Position numbers and translations under genes: made by a program. 56,353 nucleotides of DNA, taken from Afipia sp. (GTDB taxonomy: Bacteria; Pseudomonadota; Alphaproteobacteria; Rhizobiales; Xanthobacteraceae). Under the pieces are notes generated by a model. It had not been told where the DNA came from and did no database searches. It saw only the letters and a list, made by a program, of their open reading frames with translations. Shown here in pieces: positions 26,272 to 33,927 of this stretch (within the stretch, counting starts at the first letter, position 1; the number at the start of each line of letters is the position of its first letter). Location: contig JAUSAX010000121.1 in assembly GCA_030652315.1 (NCBI GenBank), forward strand, positions 1 to 56,353, read 5' to 3'.

Positions 26272-26274
26272 GAC

Positions 26275-26352
26275 CTAGCGATCCGATTCTGACATTCGTA
26301 TCATATCTTCCGCAGGCACCCTTTACGAATGTCAGAACCAAAGGATCGCTAG
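26275..26352. repeat. CTAG-ended hairpin repeat, copy C (abuts lysA start)
   Basis: CTAGCGATCC + GATT + CTGACATTCGTA (26275-26300) pairs with TACGAATGTCAG..GGATCGCTAG (26324-26352). The loop has GCAGGCACC as in copy A. With copy D it fills nearly the whole lptM-lysA gap. Confidence 0.88.
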
Positions 26353-26364
26353 AATTATTATTTG

Positions 26365-26438
26365 CTAGTGTTCTTCGTATCCGACGTTCGTACGGAAAAC
26401 GTTGCAGGATGAAACGAACGTCGGAGACGGGATACTAG
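26365..26438. repeat. CTAG-ended hairpin repeat, copy D
   Basis: CTAGTGTTCTTCGTATCCGA (from 26365), continuing CGTTCGT, pairs with ACGAACGTCGG..GGGATACTAG (26414-26438). It ends one base before the lptM stop codon on the opposite strand and may serve as a terminator or mRNA-stabilising hairpin for lptM. Confidence 0.85.
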
Positions 26439-26439
26439 A

Positions 26440-26721
26440 TCAGTCCAGCAGCGCGTCGAGCGGAATACGCTTTTTCTCGCCGCGCGGCGCCGTCGGCACG
26501 TTGGTGCCGCCCGGCGGACGGTAGACGTCGCTCTGGAGGTTCGCCGCGGAATTCGGATTCGCGGTGGCGTAATCCGACGTTGGCGTCCCGCTCGGATCTG
26601 CGGATGCACCCGGAGGCGCGTCGAGATAGGCCTTGCGGCCACATCCTGCAAGCGCGCACGACGCGACGATCAGCCCGATGGCCGTCAGCTTCGAGTAGGA
26701 GCGATTCGAACGAGAAGTCAC
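26440..26721 (-). CDS. lptM: Small lipoprotein, LptM-like
   Basis: 93 residues from a GTG start. A lipoprotein signal (LTAIGLIVASCALAGC, lipobox LAGC with Cys near 27) is followed by GRKAYLDAPPGA and a Pro/Ser/Thr-rich, probably disordered tail. The position between argH and lysA is that of the LptM (YifL) family, which helps assemble the LPS translocon in enterics. The C-terminal part is longer than in E. coli. A repeat remnant ends three bases before the start codon and supplies the upstream in-frame TAG, so no earlier start exists. Confidence 0.78.
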   Translation of the reverse strand: MTSRSNRSYSKLTAIGLIVASCALAGCGRKAYLDAPPGASADPSGTPTSDYATANPNSAANLQSDVYRPPGGTNVPTAPRGEKKRIPLDALLD

Positions 26722-26724
26722 GCG

Positions 26725-26771
26725 CTAGTGTCCCGTATCCAACGTTTGCGTCAATGTCAGAACCGGACCAC
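26725..26771. repeat. CTAG repeat remnant, copy E (abuts lptM start)
   Basis: CTAGTGTCCCGTATCCAACG (from 26725), continuing TTTGCG, is a left half of the family. It is joined directly to a divergent right half, AATGTCAGAACCGGACCAC (26753-26771), without the usual loop and without the final CTAG. It looks like a decayed or rearranged copy. Confidence 0.7.
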
Positions 26772-26849
26772 CCGTCCCTGAAATTCCGCGCCACCATACA
26801 AAGAAGGTGCCGCTCTGGCGAGGCCCGGATTAAACGAAAATATCCGGGA

Positions 26850-28247
26850 TCAGCCCGAATTTTGCTCTTTTTCCAGCCGCTTGAGCCACTCCTTGGCTTG
26901 CGCGCGGACGTTCGCCGGCGCGGTGCCGCCATAGCTGGTGCGGCTTTCCACCGAGGCCTGGACGGACAGCACGTCCAGCACCGAGGCGGTGATTTTCGGC
27001 TCGACCGCCTGCATCTCGCTCAGCGGCACCTTGTGCAAAGCCAGCCCCTGTTCCGCGGCTTTCGCAACGATTCGCCCAGTGACATGATGCGCGTCGCGGA
27101 ACGGCATTTTCAGCGTGCGCACCAGCCAGTCGGCAAGGTCGGTCGCGGTGGCATAGCCCTCGCCTGCCGCCACCTTCATGCGCGCCTCCTCCGGCACGAT
27201 GTCGAGCGTCATGCCGGTCATGGCGCGGATCGCGAGCGAAAGCGCCTTGAAGGCTTCCATCGCGCCTTCCTTGTCTTCCTGCATGTCCTTTTGATAGGCG
27301 AGCGGAAGCCCCTTCATCACGATCAGCAATGCCGTCAATGAGCCGATGACGCGGCCGGTCTTGGCGCGCACCAGTTCGGCCGCATCCGGATTTCTCTTCT
27401 GCGGCATGATCGACGAGCCGGTCGTGAACTTGTCGGACAGGCGCACCAGCCCCACCAGCGGCGACGTCCAGATCACGATCTCCTCGGCGAAGCGCGACAA
27501 ATGCACCGCCGCAATCGCCGACGCCGACAGCGTCTCGATCACGAAATCGCGGTCCGATACCGCGTCGAGCGAATTCGCCATCGGTCGGTCGAAGCCGAGC
27601 GCGCTCGCGGTGGCGTGGCGATCGATCGGGAACGATGTTCCCGCCAGCGCCGCAGCCCCCAGCGGACTTTCGTTCAGCCGCTTGCGGGCATCCGCAAACC
27701 GGCCGCGGTCGCGCGAGGCCATTTCCGTGTAGGCCAGCAAATGGTGACCGAATGTCACAGGCTGTGCGGTCTGCAGATGCGTGAAGCCCGGCATCACTGT
27801 GTCGGCGTGCTCGATAGCCCGATCGACCAGCGCGCGCTGGAACGCGGCAAGCGCCCGGTCGATGTCGTCGATGACGTCACGCACATACAACCGGAAGTCG
27901 GTCGCGACCTGATCGTTACGCGAACGCGCGGTGTGCAGGCGGCCCGCTGCCGGGCCGATCAATTCACCGAGGCGGCTCTCCACATTCATGTGAATGTCTT
28001 CGAGCGCACGCTTGAACGAGAACGAGCCCTTGCCGATTTCTGACAAAATCGTGTCTAGACCGCCCGTGATGTTTTTTGCATCGTTGGCCGTGATAATGCC
28101 CTGAGCCGCGAGCATCGCAGCGTGAGCCTTGGACGCAGCGATATCCTGGGCGTAAAGGTGCTGATCGACGTCGATCGAGACGTTGATTTCCTCCATGATC
28201 GCGTCGGGACTTTCACCGAAGCGGCCGCCCCACATCTTGTTGCTCAT
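26850..28247 (-). CDS. argH: Argininosuccinate lyase
   Basis: 465 residues. Fumarase/aspartase superfamily signatures: HTARSRNDQ at 105-113, TH in [10 protein letters not shown] (about 154-163) and the mobile loop [12 protein letters not shown] at 277-288 with the catalytic serine. It cleaves argininosuccinate to arginine and fumarate. It is divergent from tlpA. The downstream lptM gene lies 128 bases on, past repeat remnant E, so it may be transcribed separately or by read-through. Confidence 0.97.
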   Translation of the reverse strand: MSNKMWGGRFGESPDAIMEEINVSIDVDQHLYAQDIAASKAHAAMLAAQGIITANDAKNITGGLDTILSEIGKGSFSFKRALEDIHMNVESRLGELIGPAAGRLHTARSRNDQVATDFRLYVRDVIDDIDRALAAFQRALVDRAIEHADTVMPGFTHLQTAQPVTFGHHLLAYTEMASRDRGRFADARKRLNESPLGAAALAGTSFPIDRHATASALGFDRPMANSLDAVSDRDFVIETLSASAIAAVHLSRFAEEIVIWTSPLVGLVRLSDKFTTGSSIMPQKRNPDAAELVRAKTGRVIGSLTALLIVMKGLPLAYQKDMQEDKEGAMEAFKALSLAIRAMTGMTLDIVPEEARMKVAAGEGYATATDLADWLVRTLKMPFRDAHHVTGRIVAKAAEQGLALHKVPLSEMQAVEPKITASVLDVLSVQASVESRTSYGGTAPANVRAQAKEWLKRLEKEQNSG

Positions 28248-28336
28248 ATCCTGGTACTCACGCGTTCCTGCTCAGATCCAACCGCCAACCGACACTTTTC
28301 CGTCAAACCGTCCGTTTCCTGTACCGCAACGGCAAC

Positions 28337-29038
28337 ATGACGATTTCAACCGAGACGAGACCTATGCCCAACATCGATCCATCGACGCCCGGTTTGCCCC
28401 GCAAGAATGCGTCTCGCATTCGAGTAACCGTCGTTTCCGCCATTATAGCGGCCGCGGCGGGACTGGGGGGGATATACGGGATCGGCGGGTTCATGCGCAA
28501 TGCGCACGCGCAGGCCCAATGTGCGCCCGCGGTCGATCTGGCCAAGAAAATCGCCCCTTTGGCGAAGGGCGAGGTCGCCGCATTAACCATGGCCACCGCC
28601 CCGCTTCAACTGCCCGATCTCACGTTCGAGGATTCCGAGGGCAAGACCAGAAAGCTGTCGGAATGGAAGGGCCGCACCGTCCTCGTCAATCTATGGGCGA
28701 CCTGGTGCGTGCCATGCCGCAAGGAGATGCCGGCGCTGGACAAGCTGCAGGAAACCCTTGGGGGCGCGGACTTTGAAGTGGTCGCGATCAATATCGACAC
28801 CCGCGATCCCGAAAAGCCGAAAACTTTTCTCAAAGAGGCCGCGCTGACCAAGCTCGCTTATTTCCATGACCGGAAGGCGAAGGTGTTTCAGGATCTGAAG
28901 AGTGCCGGGCGCGCGCTGGGCATGCCGACCTCCGTGCTGGTCGATGGCGCGGGATGCGAGATCGCGACCCTCGCAGGCCCCGCCGAATGGGCCAGCGATG
29001 ACGCTTTGAAGCTGATCAAGGCCGCCACCGCGAAATAA
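28337..29038 (+). CDS. tlpA: Thiol:disulfide interchange protein TlpA
   Basis: 233 residues. An N-terminal membrane anchor (VTVVSAIIAAAAGLGGIYGIGG, about 30-51) is followed by a periplasmic thioredoxin domain with active site WCVPC at 123-127 and cis-proline in GMPTS. Extra cysteines near residues 62 and 213 match the structural pair known in Bradyrhizobium TlpA, and many stretches are near identical from memory. TlpA reduces CoxB/ScoI for cytochrome aa3 assembly. Either the ATG at 28337 or the one at 28364 (GACGAGACC upstream) could be the start. Confidence 0.93.
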   Translation: MTISTETRPMPNIDPSTPGLPRKNASRIRVTVVSAIIAAAAGLGGIYGIGGFMRNAHAQAQCAPAVDLAKKIAPLAKGEVAALTMATAPLQLPDLTFEDSEGKTRKLSEWKGRTVLVNLWATWCVPCRKEMPALDKLQETLGGADFEVVAINIDTRDPEKPKTFLKEAALTKLAYFHDRKAKVFQDLKSAGRALGMPTSVLVDGAGCEIATLAGPAEWASDDALKLIKAATAK

Positions 29039-29066
29039 GGCCGCAGTTCCCATCTGACGTCGCCCC

Positions 29067-29108
29067 TTGACGTCATCACGCGCGCCCTTATACTTAACCA
29101 CATGGTTT
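29067..29108 (+). promoter_or_regulatory. Promoter and ArsR operator of operon 2
   Basis: TTGACG (29067-29072), 16 bases, TATACT (29089-29094), then immediately TAACC-ACAT-GGTTT (29095-29108), which overlaps the ATG at 29102. This is the same TACT-TAACC-N4-GGTT(A/T) order as in operon 1, with a single operator copy. The start site would fall on or just before the ATG, so the mRNA is probably leaderless. Confidence 0.78.
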
Positions 29109-29551
29109 ACTATTCTACCGACCGCCTGAACCGCGTGTTTGCCGCCGTCGCCGATCCGACGCGGCGCGCATTGCTGGCCGAACTTGAAGGGCGCGACAGC
29201 GTCACCATCAGTGAATTGGCGAAACCGTTCGCGATGTCCCTGCCCGCCGTCATGAAGCATCTCGATGTGCTGTCGGATGCGGGACTGATCACCAGGAGCA
29301 AGACAGGCCGCACAGTCACGTGCCGCCTGACAGCGGCCCCGATGGAGCAGGCAATGGAATGGCTCAGCCGCTACCAGCGATTCTGGACCGCACAACTCGA
29401 TCGTCTCGCCGCTTTTGTGGAGAAGGATTTATGCTCACCCAGCCAAGCCTCACCCTCGCCCGACGACTCAAAGCCCCAGCTTCCAAAGTCTTCGAAGCGT
29501 GGACGGACCCCGCCAAAATCGTCCAGTGGTTCGGACCCGGACACACCATAG
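29102..29551 (+). CDS. ArsR-family repressor (non-metal type), operon 2
   Basis: 149 residues. The HTH TISELAKPFAMSLPAVMKHLDVLSDAGLI differs little from the operon 1 repressor in the recognition region. No metal-binding cysteine motif is present. The family-length domain ends near residue 108 (LAAFVEKD). A further 40-residue Ser/Pro/Lys-rich tail (PKSSKRGRTPPKSSSGSDP) is encoded entirely within the overlap with the next gene, 121 bases in a different frame. It probably autoregulates through the operator over its start codon. Confidence 0.9.
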   Translation: MVYYSTDRLNRVFAAVADPTRRALLAELEGRDSVTISELAKPFAMSLPAVMKHLDVLSDAGLITRSKTGRTVTCRLTAAPMEQAMEWLSRYQRFWTAQLDRLAAFVEKDLCSPSQASPSPDDSKPQLPKSSKRGRTPPKSSSGSDPDTP

Positions 29552-29865
29552 GCGACAGCGTAAAGGCCGACATGGATGTGCGCGTCGGCGGGCACTTCCG
29601 CATCAATTTCAGCACCGACGACGGCGAAGCGCATCAGGTCGGCGGCAAGTATCTCGAAGTGACGCCCTATCAGCGGCTGGTGTTCAGTTGGGCGTGGCAT
29701 TCGACGCCGGAGCGCGTCTCGCAGGTGACGGTCGTGCTGCGCGAGGAAGGCGACGTGACGCTGCTCACGCTGACCCACGACAAGTTCTTCGATGAAGCCG
29801 CCCGTGACGGCCACAAGCGCGGCTGGACCGGAACGCTCGACAAGCTCGAACAATTCTTCGCCTGA
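29431..29865 (+). CDS. AHSA1/SRPBCC domain protein, operon 2
   Basis: 144 residues. LKAPASKVFEAWTDPAKIVQWFGP and HKRGWTGTLDKLEQFF match the AHSA1 group that pairs with ArsR repressors. The ATG at 29431 has a strong GGAGAAGG ribosome binding site inside the arsR reading frame, so translation starts well before the arsR stop. It is a likely hydrophobic-ligand-binding protein; the ligand is unknown. Confidence 0.92.
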   Translation: MLTQPSLTLARRLKAPASKVFEAWTDPAKIVQWFGPGHTIGDSVKADMDVRVGGHFRINFSTDDGEAHQVGGKYLEVTPYQRLVFSWAWHSTPERVSQVTVVLREEGDVTLLTLTHDKFFDEAARDGHKRGWTGTLDKLEQFFA

Positions 29866-29901
29866 AGCTGATCGAGCATTCTCCCAACACAGGAGTTATC
29901 G

Positions 29902-30693
29902 ATGCAACCGCACAAGATCGCCTCAAAAGACGAATGGCTGTCGGCGCGCAAGGCTCTGCTCGCCAAGGAAAAGGAGCTCACCCGTCTGCGCGACAGGGTC
30001 AGCGCCGAGCGCCGTGCCCTGCCCTGGGTGAAGATCGACAAGACCTATGTTTTCGATACGCCGCTGGGGAAGAAGACACTATCCGAGCTGTTCGACGGCC
30101 GCAGCCAGTTGATCGTCAAGCATTTCATGCTTGCGCCCGGCCAGCTTGAGGGCTGCGTCGGCTGCTCGTTTGAGGCCGATCACGTCGAGGGCGCGCTGGT
30201 GCACCTCGAACATCACGACGTCACCTATGTCGCGGCGGCACGCGCGCCGCTTTCCGAAATCGAAGCGTACAGGAAGCGCATGGGCTGGCGCTTCACATGG
30301 GTGTCGTCCGGGGACAGCGACTTCAATTACGACTTCAACGTCTCGTTCACGCCCGACCAGATCGCAAACGGCAAGGTCTACTACAACTACGAGCCGATCG
30401 AGGTTCCAATAGAGGATCTCTCCGGCAACAGCGTCTTCATCAAGAGCGCGAACGGCGACATCTTCCATACCTATTCGACCTATGGCCGCGGGCTGGAAGA
30501 AATTCTCGGCACCTACATGTATCTCGACATCACGCCGAAAGGCCGCAACGAGAACGGTCCAAACCACAACCTGACCGACTGGGTCCGGCTTCACGATCGC
30601 TACGACAGCGGCGGATACGTAGATGCTACCGGCCGTTACCGTGCGCCCGACGGCGAACACGCATGCTGCGCGCCCGCCAAACAGGACTCGTAA
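29902..30693 (+). CDS. DUF899 family (thioredoxin-like) protein
   Basis: 263 residues. The segments WLSARKALLAKEKELTRLRD, GCVGCSFEADH (a CxxC, Cys near 86 and 89) and FVSWVSSG-like RFTWVSSGDSDFNYDF are diagnostic of DUF899, a predicted thioredoxin-like family. The CxxC could be redox active. The C-terminus GEHACCAPAKQDS has a vicinal CC. An AGGAG ribosome binding site lies upstream. Function is unknown. It is third in operon 2. Confidence 0.92.
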   Translation: MQPHKIASKDEWLSARKALLAKEKELTRLRDRVSAERRALPWVKIDKTYVFDTPLGKKTLSELFDGRSQLIVKHFMLAPGQLEGCVGCSFEADHVEGALVHLEHHDVTYVAAARAPLSEIEAYRKRMGWRFTWVSSGDSDFNYDFNVSFTPDQIANGKVYYNYEPIEVPIEDLSGNSVFIKSANGDIFHTYSTYGRGLEEILGTYMYLDITPKGRNENGPNHNLTDWVRLHDRYDSGGYVDATGRYRAPDGEHACCAPAKQDS

Positions 30694-30748
30694 CACCTTC
30701 ACCGCCGGACTTCCGGCATAAGCCTGGAAACCACCAAAGGAGTTTGAA

Positions 30749-31111
30749 ATGCAGTATGTCGATGGATTTGTTCTGCCTGTCCCAAAGAAGAACATGAAAG
30801 CCTACACGGCCATGGCCAAGCTGGCCTGCAAGGTCTGGCTCGATCACGGCGCTCTCGATTATCGCGAATGCGTTGCCGAAGACGTCAAGCCCGGCAAGGT
30901 CACCTCGTTTCCGCAGAGCGTGAAGCTGAAGACCGGCGAGACCGTCGTCTTTTCCTGGATCACCTACAAGTCGCGCAAACATCGCGACAGTGTGATGAAA
31001 AAAGTGATGGCGGATCCGCGCCTCGCAAAAATGATGAATGATCCGAAGAATATGCCCTTCGACGGCAAGCGCATGTTCTGGGGAGGCTTCGATACCTTCG
31101 TCACGGCGTGA
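30749..31111 (+). CDS. DUF1428 (YbaA-like) protein
   Basis: 120 residues. Starts MQYVDGFVLPVPKKN and contains DYRECVAEDVKPG and MPFDGKRMFWGGFDTFV, which are family hallmarks of DUF1428 (E. coli YbaA), a small dimeric alpha/beta-barrel-like fold. Function is unknown. AAAGGAG precedes the ATG. It is fourth in operon 2. Confidence 0.93.
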   Translation: MQYVDGFVLPVPKKNMKAYTAMAKLACKVWLDHGALDYRECVAEDVKPGKVTSFPQSVKLKTGETVVFSWITYKSRKHRDSVMKKVMADPRLAKMMNDPKNMPFDGKRMFWGGFDTFVTA

Positions 31112-31155
31112 TGCGCGCCATCCACCCATTGCTCTGACACACAAGGAGTCAAGCC

Positions 31156-31632
31156 ATGCAAAAGATAGTGCCCTGCCTGTTCTTCGACGGCAAAGCCGAG
31201 GACGCCGTCAATTTCTACAAGTCCGTGTTCAAGTCGGCGAAGATCGGGCATATCGCCCGCTATGGCGACAACATGCCGATGCCGAAAGGCTCGGTGATGA
31301 CCGCGGAGATCGAGATCGAGGGGCAGAAATTTCTCGCCCTCAACGGACCGCCGATGTTCACGTTCTCGCCCGCGATCTCCTTCATGGTGAACTGCGAGAC
31401 GCAGCAGGACATCGACCACTACTGGGACAAATTGTCCGAAGGCGGCGAGACGCTGCAATGCGGCTGGCTCAAGGACAAGTTCGGCGTGTCGTGGCAGGTC
31501 GTTCCGAACGAGATGCCCCACCTGATGGGGGGCGCGTCGCCCGCGCAGTCGCAGAAGGTGATGGAGGCGGTCATGCAGATGACGAAGCTCGACATCGCAG
31601 CCCTGAAGCACGCCTATGACCAGGCCGCCTAA
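31156..31632 (+). CDS. VOC family protein (PhnB-like)
   Basis: 158 residues. [23 protein letters not shown] at the N-terminus and [17 protein letters not shown] near the C-terminus fit the PhnB / '3-demethylubiquinone methyltransferase' VOC group, which despite the name has no shown methyltransferase activity. AAGGAG lies upstream. It is fifth in operon 2. Confidence 0.92.
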   Translation: MQKIVPCLFFDGKAEDAVNFYKSVFKSAKIGHIARYGDNMPMPKGSVMTAEIEIEGQKFLALNGPPMFTFSPAISFMVNCETQQDIDHYWDKLSEGGETLQCGWLKDKFGVSWQVVPNEMPHLMGGASPAQSQKVMEAVMQMTKLDIAALKHAYDQAA

Positions 31633-31774
31633 CGCAGCCCAGCGCCGCGAAGTTCCCGGCCGGAATGACATCAACGTCGTTCCGGCCGATGGAGCCGCAA
31701 CCAATCTCTACACCCGCGCGTTTCATGCCGCATGGGCGCAAGCCGAAACTATCGTGATGCAAAGGAGTGCAGCC

Positions 31775-32164
31775 ATGTTGAAAGCAAGCCATGCATTCAG
31801 CGGCTTCTCGACCAACGACATCGGCAAGGCGAAGGAATTCTACGGCCGCACGCTGGGACTTGAGATATCCGAAGAGCATGGGATCCTGAGCCTCCATCTT
31901 GGCGGCGGCGCCGATGTGCTGATCTATCCGAAGGCCAACCACGCCCCGGCGACTTTCACCGTGCTCAATTTTCCGGTCGACGACGTCGACAAGACGGTCG
32001 ATGAACTTACGAAACGTGGCGTCCGGTTCGAAGTTTACACGGAGCCCAGCATCAAGACCGACGCGAAAGGCATCTCGCGCGACAACGGCGGACCCACGAT
32101 CGCCTGGTTCAAGGATCCCGCAGGCAACATCCTGTCGGTGCTCGACGTCACCGGCACGATGTAG
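31775..32164 (+). CDS. VOC family protein (glyoxalase-like)
   Basis: 129 residues from the ATG at 31775 (AAAGGAG upstream). A single VOC unit pair: [21 protein letters not shown] and [14 protein letters not shown]. An in-frame upstream ATG (31616) lies inside the previous gene and lacks a binding site, so it was rejected. It is sixth in operon 2. Confidence 0.9.
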   Translation: MLKASHAFSGFSTNDIGKAKEFYGRTLGLEISEEHGILSLHLGGGADVLIYPKANHAPATFTVLNFPVDDVDKTVDELTKRGVRFEVYTEPSIKTDAKGISRDNGGPTIAWFKDPAGNILSVLDVTGTM

Positions 32165-32231
32165 CCGATCTATTCGTCTGCGCTTTTCATGGCGCGATGG
32201 CGCGTCAAAGACATCAACGAAGGAGACGGCC

Positions 32232-32609
32232 ATGACGTCGCACGGACACTTCCACTGGAATGAACTGGTGACGCCCGATGCGGAGCGCGCCATGCAGTTC
32301 TACAAGACGACCATCGGGTGGACGTTCGAACCGATGCCAATGGAAGACGGCGCAACCTACTGGGTCGCCTATGCGGACGGCGAAATGGCCGCCGGAATCT
32401 TTCCAACCAATCGTCCCGCCTTTGAGGGTGTCCCCGAAGGCTGGATGCCGTATCTGGCGGTCGATGATGTCGATGCGCGGGTGAAGACGGCCATTGCATC
32501 CGGCGCGCAACTGATGCGTCCGATTTTCGATGTACCGCACGTCGGCCGCATCGCGATCCTGACCGAGCCCGGCGGCGCCGGTATCGGGTGGATCACCCCG
32601 GCCTCCTGA
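32232..32609 (+). CDS. VOC family protein (glyoxalase-like)
   Basis: 125 residues. FHWNELVTPDAERAMQFYKTTIGWTF is the usual start of a VOC subgroup found with ArsR/SRPBCC clusters, and the protein ends ILTEPGGAGIGWITPAS. AAGGAG precedes the ATG. It is seventh and last gene of operon 2. Three VOC genes in a row suggest paralogue expansion, though they differ clearly from one another. Confidence 0.92.
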   Translation: MTSHGHFHWNELVTPDAERAMQFYKTTIGWTFEPMPMEDGATYWVAYADGEMAAGIFPTNRPAFEGVPEGWMPYLAVDDVDARVKTAIASGAQLMRPIFDVPHVGRIAILTEPGGAGIGWITPAS

Positions 32610-32615
32610 CCGGGT

Positions 32616-32795
32616 TCAGGCCGAAATATCGAGATTGCCGCCGACACCCGGCGGATTGTTCGCGGCGGGCTGGAGCAGTTGCAGCACCGATTTTTCCGAA
32701 TCGATGTTCTGCTTCATGACGCTGGTGGCGATCTGCTGCTGGGTGTTGGCAGCCTGCATGGCCATCATGCTGCTAACGATGCTCATTACGTCCAT
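32616..32795 (-). CDS. YjfB-like microprotein
   Basis: 59 residues: begins MDVMSIVSSMMAMQAANTQQ, has VMKQNIDSEKSVLQLLQP, and ends NLDISA. This matches the YjfB / putative motility protein family, which is of unknown function. GGAGAGAG stands 9-10 bases before the ATG. It is too short for many gene finders. It lies between operon 2 and hbd, transcribed alone on the minus strand, with its stop seven bases from the stop of the last VOC gene. Confidence 0.8.
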   Translation of the reverse strand: MDVMSIVSSMMAMQAANTQQQIATSVMKQNIDSEKSVLQLLQPAANNPPGVGGNLDISA

Positions 32796-32887
32796 GGAAA
32801 CGCACTCTCTCCGCGACTCAAGTTGAGTGAACCTAGCGGGAGGCGGTTAACAAACTTTAGCTGGAGGATTCGGCCGCGCGCGGCGAA

Positions 32888-33766
32888 TTAACGCGTCGGG
32901 ACCGGCTTGTCGCCACGGTAATCGTAGAAGCCGCGCTGCGACTTGCGGCCAAGCCAGCCGGCTTCGACATACTTCACCAGCAGCGGACACGGACGATACT
33001 TCGAATCGGCCAGCCCCTCGTGCAGCACCTGCATGATCGACAGACAGGTATCGAGGCCGATGAAGTCCGCGAGTTCGAGCGGCCCCATCGGATGGTGCGC
33101 GCCAAGCTTCATCGCCGCGTCGATGGCTTCGACGTTCCCAACGCCTTCATAGAGCGTGTAGATCGCCTCGTTGATCATCGGCAGCAGAATGCGGTTGACG
33201 ATGAAGGCCGGAAAATCTTCGGAGACGGCAATCTGCTTGCCCATCGCGGTGACAAAGCCGCGCGCCGCATCGAATGTCGCGTCGTCGGTGGCGATGCCGC
33301 GGATCAGCTCGGCCAGTTCCATCACCGGGACCGGATTCATGAAATGAATACCGATGAATTTCTCAGGCCGGTCCGTCGAGGCCGCCAGCCGGGTGATCGA
33401 GATCGACGACGTGTTCGACGCGATAATCGCCTCGGGCTTCAGGACCGCGCAGAGATCGTGGAAGATCTTGCGCTTGACCTCTTCCTTTTCAACCGCCGTC
33501 TCGATCACGAGATCGCAGGCGGCCAGGCCGTCGAGGCTGTCGGACGAGCTGATCCTGGCGAGCGCTTGCTTGTGCGCGTCTTCGGTGATGGTCTTCTTGG
33601 CGACCTGACGCGTCAGATTGCCGTTGATGGTGGCCATCGCGGATTTCAGGCGATCGGCGGACACATCGTAGAGTACGACATTGAAGCCGGCGAGCGCGGC
33701 AACATGCGCGATGCCGTTGCCCATCTGCCCCGACCCAATCACACCAACGGTCTTGATCGCTGCCAT
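32888..33766 (-). CDS. hbd: 3-hydroxybutyryl-CoA dehydrogenase
   Basis: 292 residues. NAD-binding GxGxxG in VIGSGQMGNGIA (about 9-20). The signature FIGIHFMNPVPVMELAE (about 135-151) has the catalytic histidine, and the C-terminal domain has HPMGPLELADFIGLD. It oxidises (S)-3-hydroxybutyryl-CoA. Downstream of etfBA in the same direction, it fits beta-oxidation or polyhydroxybutyrate metabolism. A terminator separates it from etfA. The ATG at 33766 was chosen over 33808. Confidence 0.95.
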   Translation of the reverse strand: MAAIKTVGVIGSGQMGNGIAHVAALAGFNVVLYDVSADRLKSAMATINGNLTRQVAKKTITEDAHKQALARISSSDSLDGLAACDLVIETAVEKEEVKRKIFHDLCAVLKPEAIIASNTSSISITRLAASTDRPEKFIGIHFMNPVPVMELAELIRGIATDDATFDAARGFVTAMGKQIAVSEDFPAFIVNRILLPMINEAIYTLYEGVGNVEAIDAAMKLGAHHPMGPLELADFIGLDTCLSIMQVLHEGLADSKYRPCPLLVKYVEAGWLGRKSQRGFYDYRGDKPVPTR

Positions 33767-33838
33767 TCGCTTCCGGTCTCTGTGGCTCTCGGCCTTAGGA
33801 TACGGCAATCACCTTGCCGCACCCTCTTTAATATTACG

Positions 33839-33881
33839 TCAAAACACCGGCCCCGGGTTCAGAATTCCCGCCGGGCCGGTG
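33839..33881 (-). terminator. Intrinsic terminator after etfA
   Basis: On the minus strand CACCGGCCC (33873-33881), an 18-base loop and GGGGCCGGTG (33845-33854), then TTTT. It should end the etfBA transcript before hbd. Confidence 0.75.
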
Positions 33882-33927
33882 CGTAACATAACATGGTCCG
33901 GGCGCATCGCGCGCCCGGATGTCGATC

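Noticed and set aside
26275..26438. Two adjacent hairpins as a CRISPR-like array
   Set aside because: Units are palindromic, differ in sequence, have no spacer regularity and no cas genes are present.
29102..29551. Frameshift in the operon 2 repressor
   Set aside because: The HTH and dimer parts are intact in one frame and the next gene has its own strong start; the odd tail is better explained by overlap.
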